Shown piece after piece: positions 21,290-21,582 of a stretch of DNA of 21,582 nt. The DNA is from Candidatus Moranbacteria bacterium CG_4_8_14_3_um_filter_41_13. Its GTDB lineage: Bacteria > Patescibacteriota > Minisyncoccia > Moranbacterales > UBA1568. A model generated the notes under the pieces. It had not been told where the DNA came from and made no database searches. It worked only from the letters and a program-made list of their open reading frames with translations. The stretch covers positions 1 through 21,582 of the forward strand of contig PFHN01000106.1 in NCBI GenBank assembly GCA_002782305.1. Direction: 5' to 3'. The first letter of the stretch is position 1, and each line of letters opens with the position of its first letter. Both the position numbers and the translations under genes were made by a program.

Positions 21290-21582
21290 TCATTCACTCT
21301 GATTTCTCTCGTATGCATAGGTGTTTTGTTTACGGAAAAAGAGAATATACCACGCAAAAAATACGGAGAGTGAACCAGCGAAGAATGGTCCCTTGATACC
21401 CACGATACCTGAACCAAATCCAGCAATGAGAGGAATGAGTCCTTGGGCCAGTGCCATAAGTGAACTATTGATACCGAGTGCTGCACCCTGCTTCTTCTCA
21501 GACACACCTTTGCTGATCAGTGATGCCATATTTGCCATCGAGAGTCCATTGGCAATAGCTACCACTGGCAAAAGTAAATACA
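21290..21582 (-). CDS. Major facilitator superfamily transporter, C-terminal part (runs off window)
   Basis: About 97 residues of the C-terminal end of an MFS permease; the frame continues past base 21582. Two or three hydrophobic helices are present, with the loop ANMASLISKGVSEKKQGAALGINSSL between them, where the SxxxxxxxQGxxxG pattern is typical of TetA-like drug-proton antiporters. The tail is short and hydrophilic. Substrate cannot be told. It ends 4 nt before the start of the small protein gene, suggesting an operon. Confidence 0.85.
   Translation of the reverse strand, partial: YLLLPVVAIANGLSMANMASLISKGVSEKKQGAALGINSSLMALAQGLIPLIAGFGSGIVGIKGPFFAGSLSVFFAWYILFFRKQNTYAYERNQSE

Noticed and set aside
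1..21582. tRNA, rRNA and CRISPR arrays
   Set aside because: No cloverleaf, rRNA motif or regularly spaced direct repeat was seen in any gap.
1..21582. Recoding of UGA as glycine
   Set aside because: Several genes end in TGA at sensible positions and no gene contains in-frame TGA.

Overview
The window is a compact, one-sided piece of a small bacterial genome: every convincing gene lies on the minus strand, so the text below reads from high to low coordinates when it follows transcription. UGA is used as a normal stop (the YgjP-like, NrdD glycyl-domain and MFS genes all end in TGA), so the Gracilibacteria/Absconditabacteria recoding does not apply. Short intergenic gaps, weak or missing Shine-Dalgarno sites, an anaerobic class III ribonucleotide reductase, a heavy-metal-domain/SafE-type/cupredoxin fusion and a run of GGAAATT repeats read through inside copA together suggest a member of the Patescibacteria (Parcubacteria, perhaps Moranbacteria-like). 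That placement is inference from gene style, not from a marker gene.

Layout, right to left: the end of an MFS transporter (cut by the window edge), a 68-residue conserved-looking small protein, cspA with a consensus promoter and strong terminator, and a four-helix membrane protein. A 355-base gene-free stretch (19872-20226) follows, holding two tandem candidate small RNAs, each with its own promoter. Next is a defence block: a type III restriction-modification pair (mod, res) and a MntA-HepT toxin-antitoxin pair, to which a small secreted Cys/Met-containing protein is tightly coupled. After two terminator-like hairpins comes a copper operon: HMA-SafE-cupredoxin fusion, CopA P-type ATPase, DUF302 protein and SHOCT-domain membrane protein, closed by a terminator.

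The nrd block (9879 to 5603) starts with an exact-looking NrdR box overlapping an extended -10 promoter, then nrdD without its glycyl-radical tail, a separate 70-residue protein that carries that tail, a structured RNA element (B), nrdG, and a C39-type secreted peptidase. A second copy of the same RNA element (A, 127 nt versus 129 nt) with its own extended -10 promoter precedes a small His-rich protein and a YgjP-like metallopeptidase. The left end has a DEAD-box (DEVD) RNA helicase with a strong promoter and structured 125-nt leader, a DedA-family membrane protein coupled to uvrB, and the start of a YdjC/ChbG-like deacetylase.

The most notable material is non-coding. Elements A and B share an unusual three-way-junction fold: a closing stem of about 18 bp with a conserved bulged G, a long U-tract/A-tract arm, and a short hairpin with an NCUG loop. 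Several stems differ in sequence between the copies but keep pairing. I do not recognise this RNA. The two RNAs upstream of mod are also strongly folded, and one has 11-nt complementarity to the mod start-codon region. All RNA calls were made by reading and hand-pairing the sequence; no folding or database search was run.
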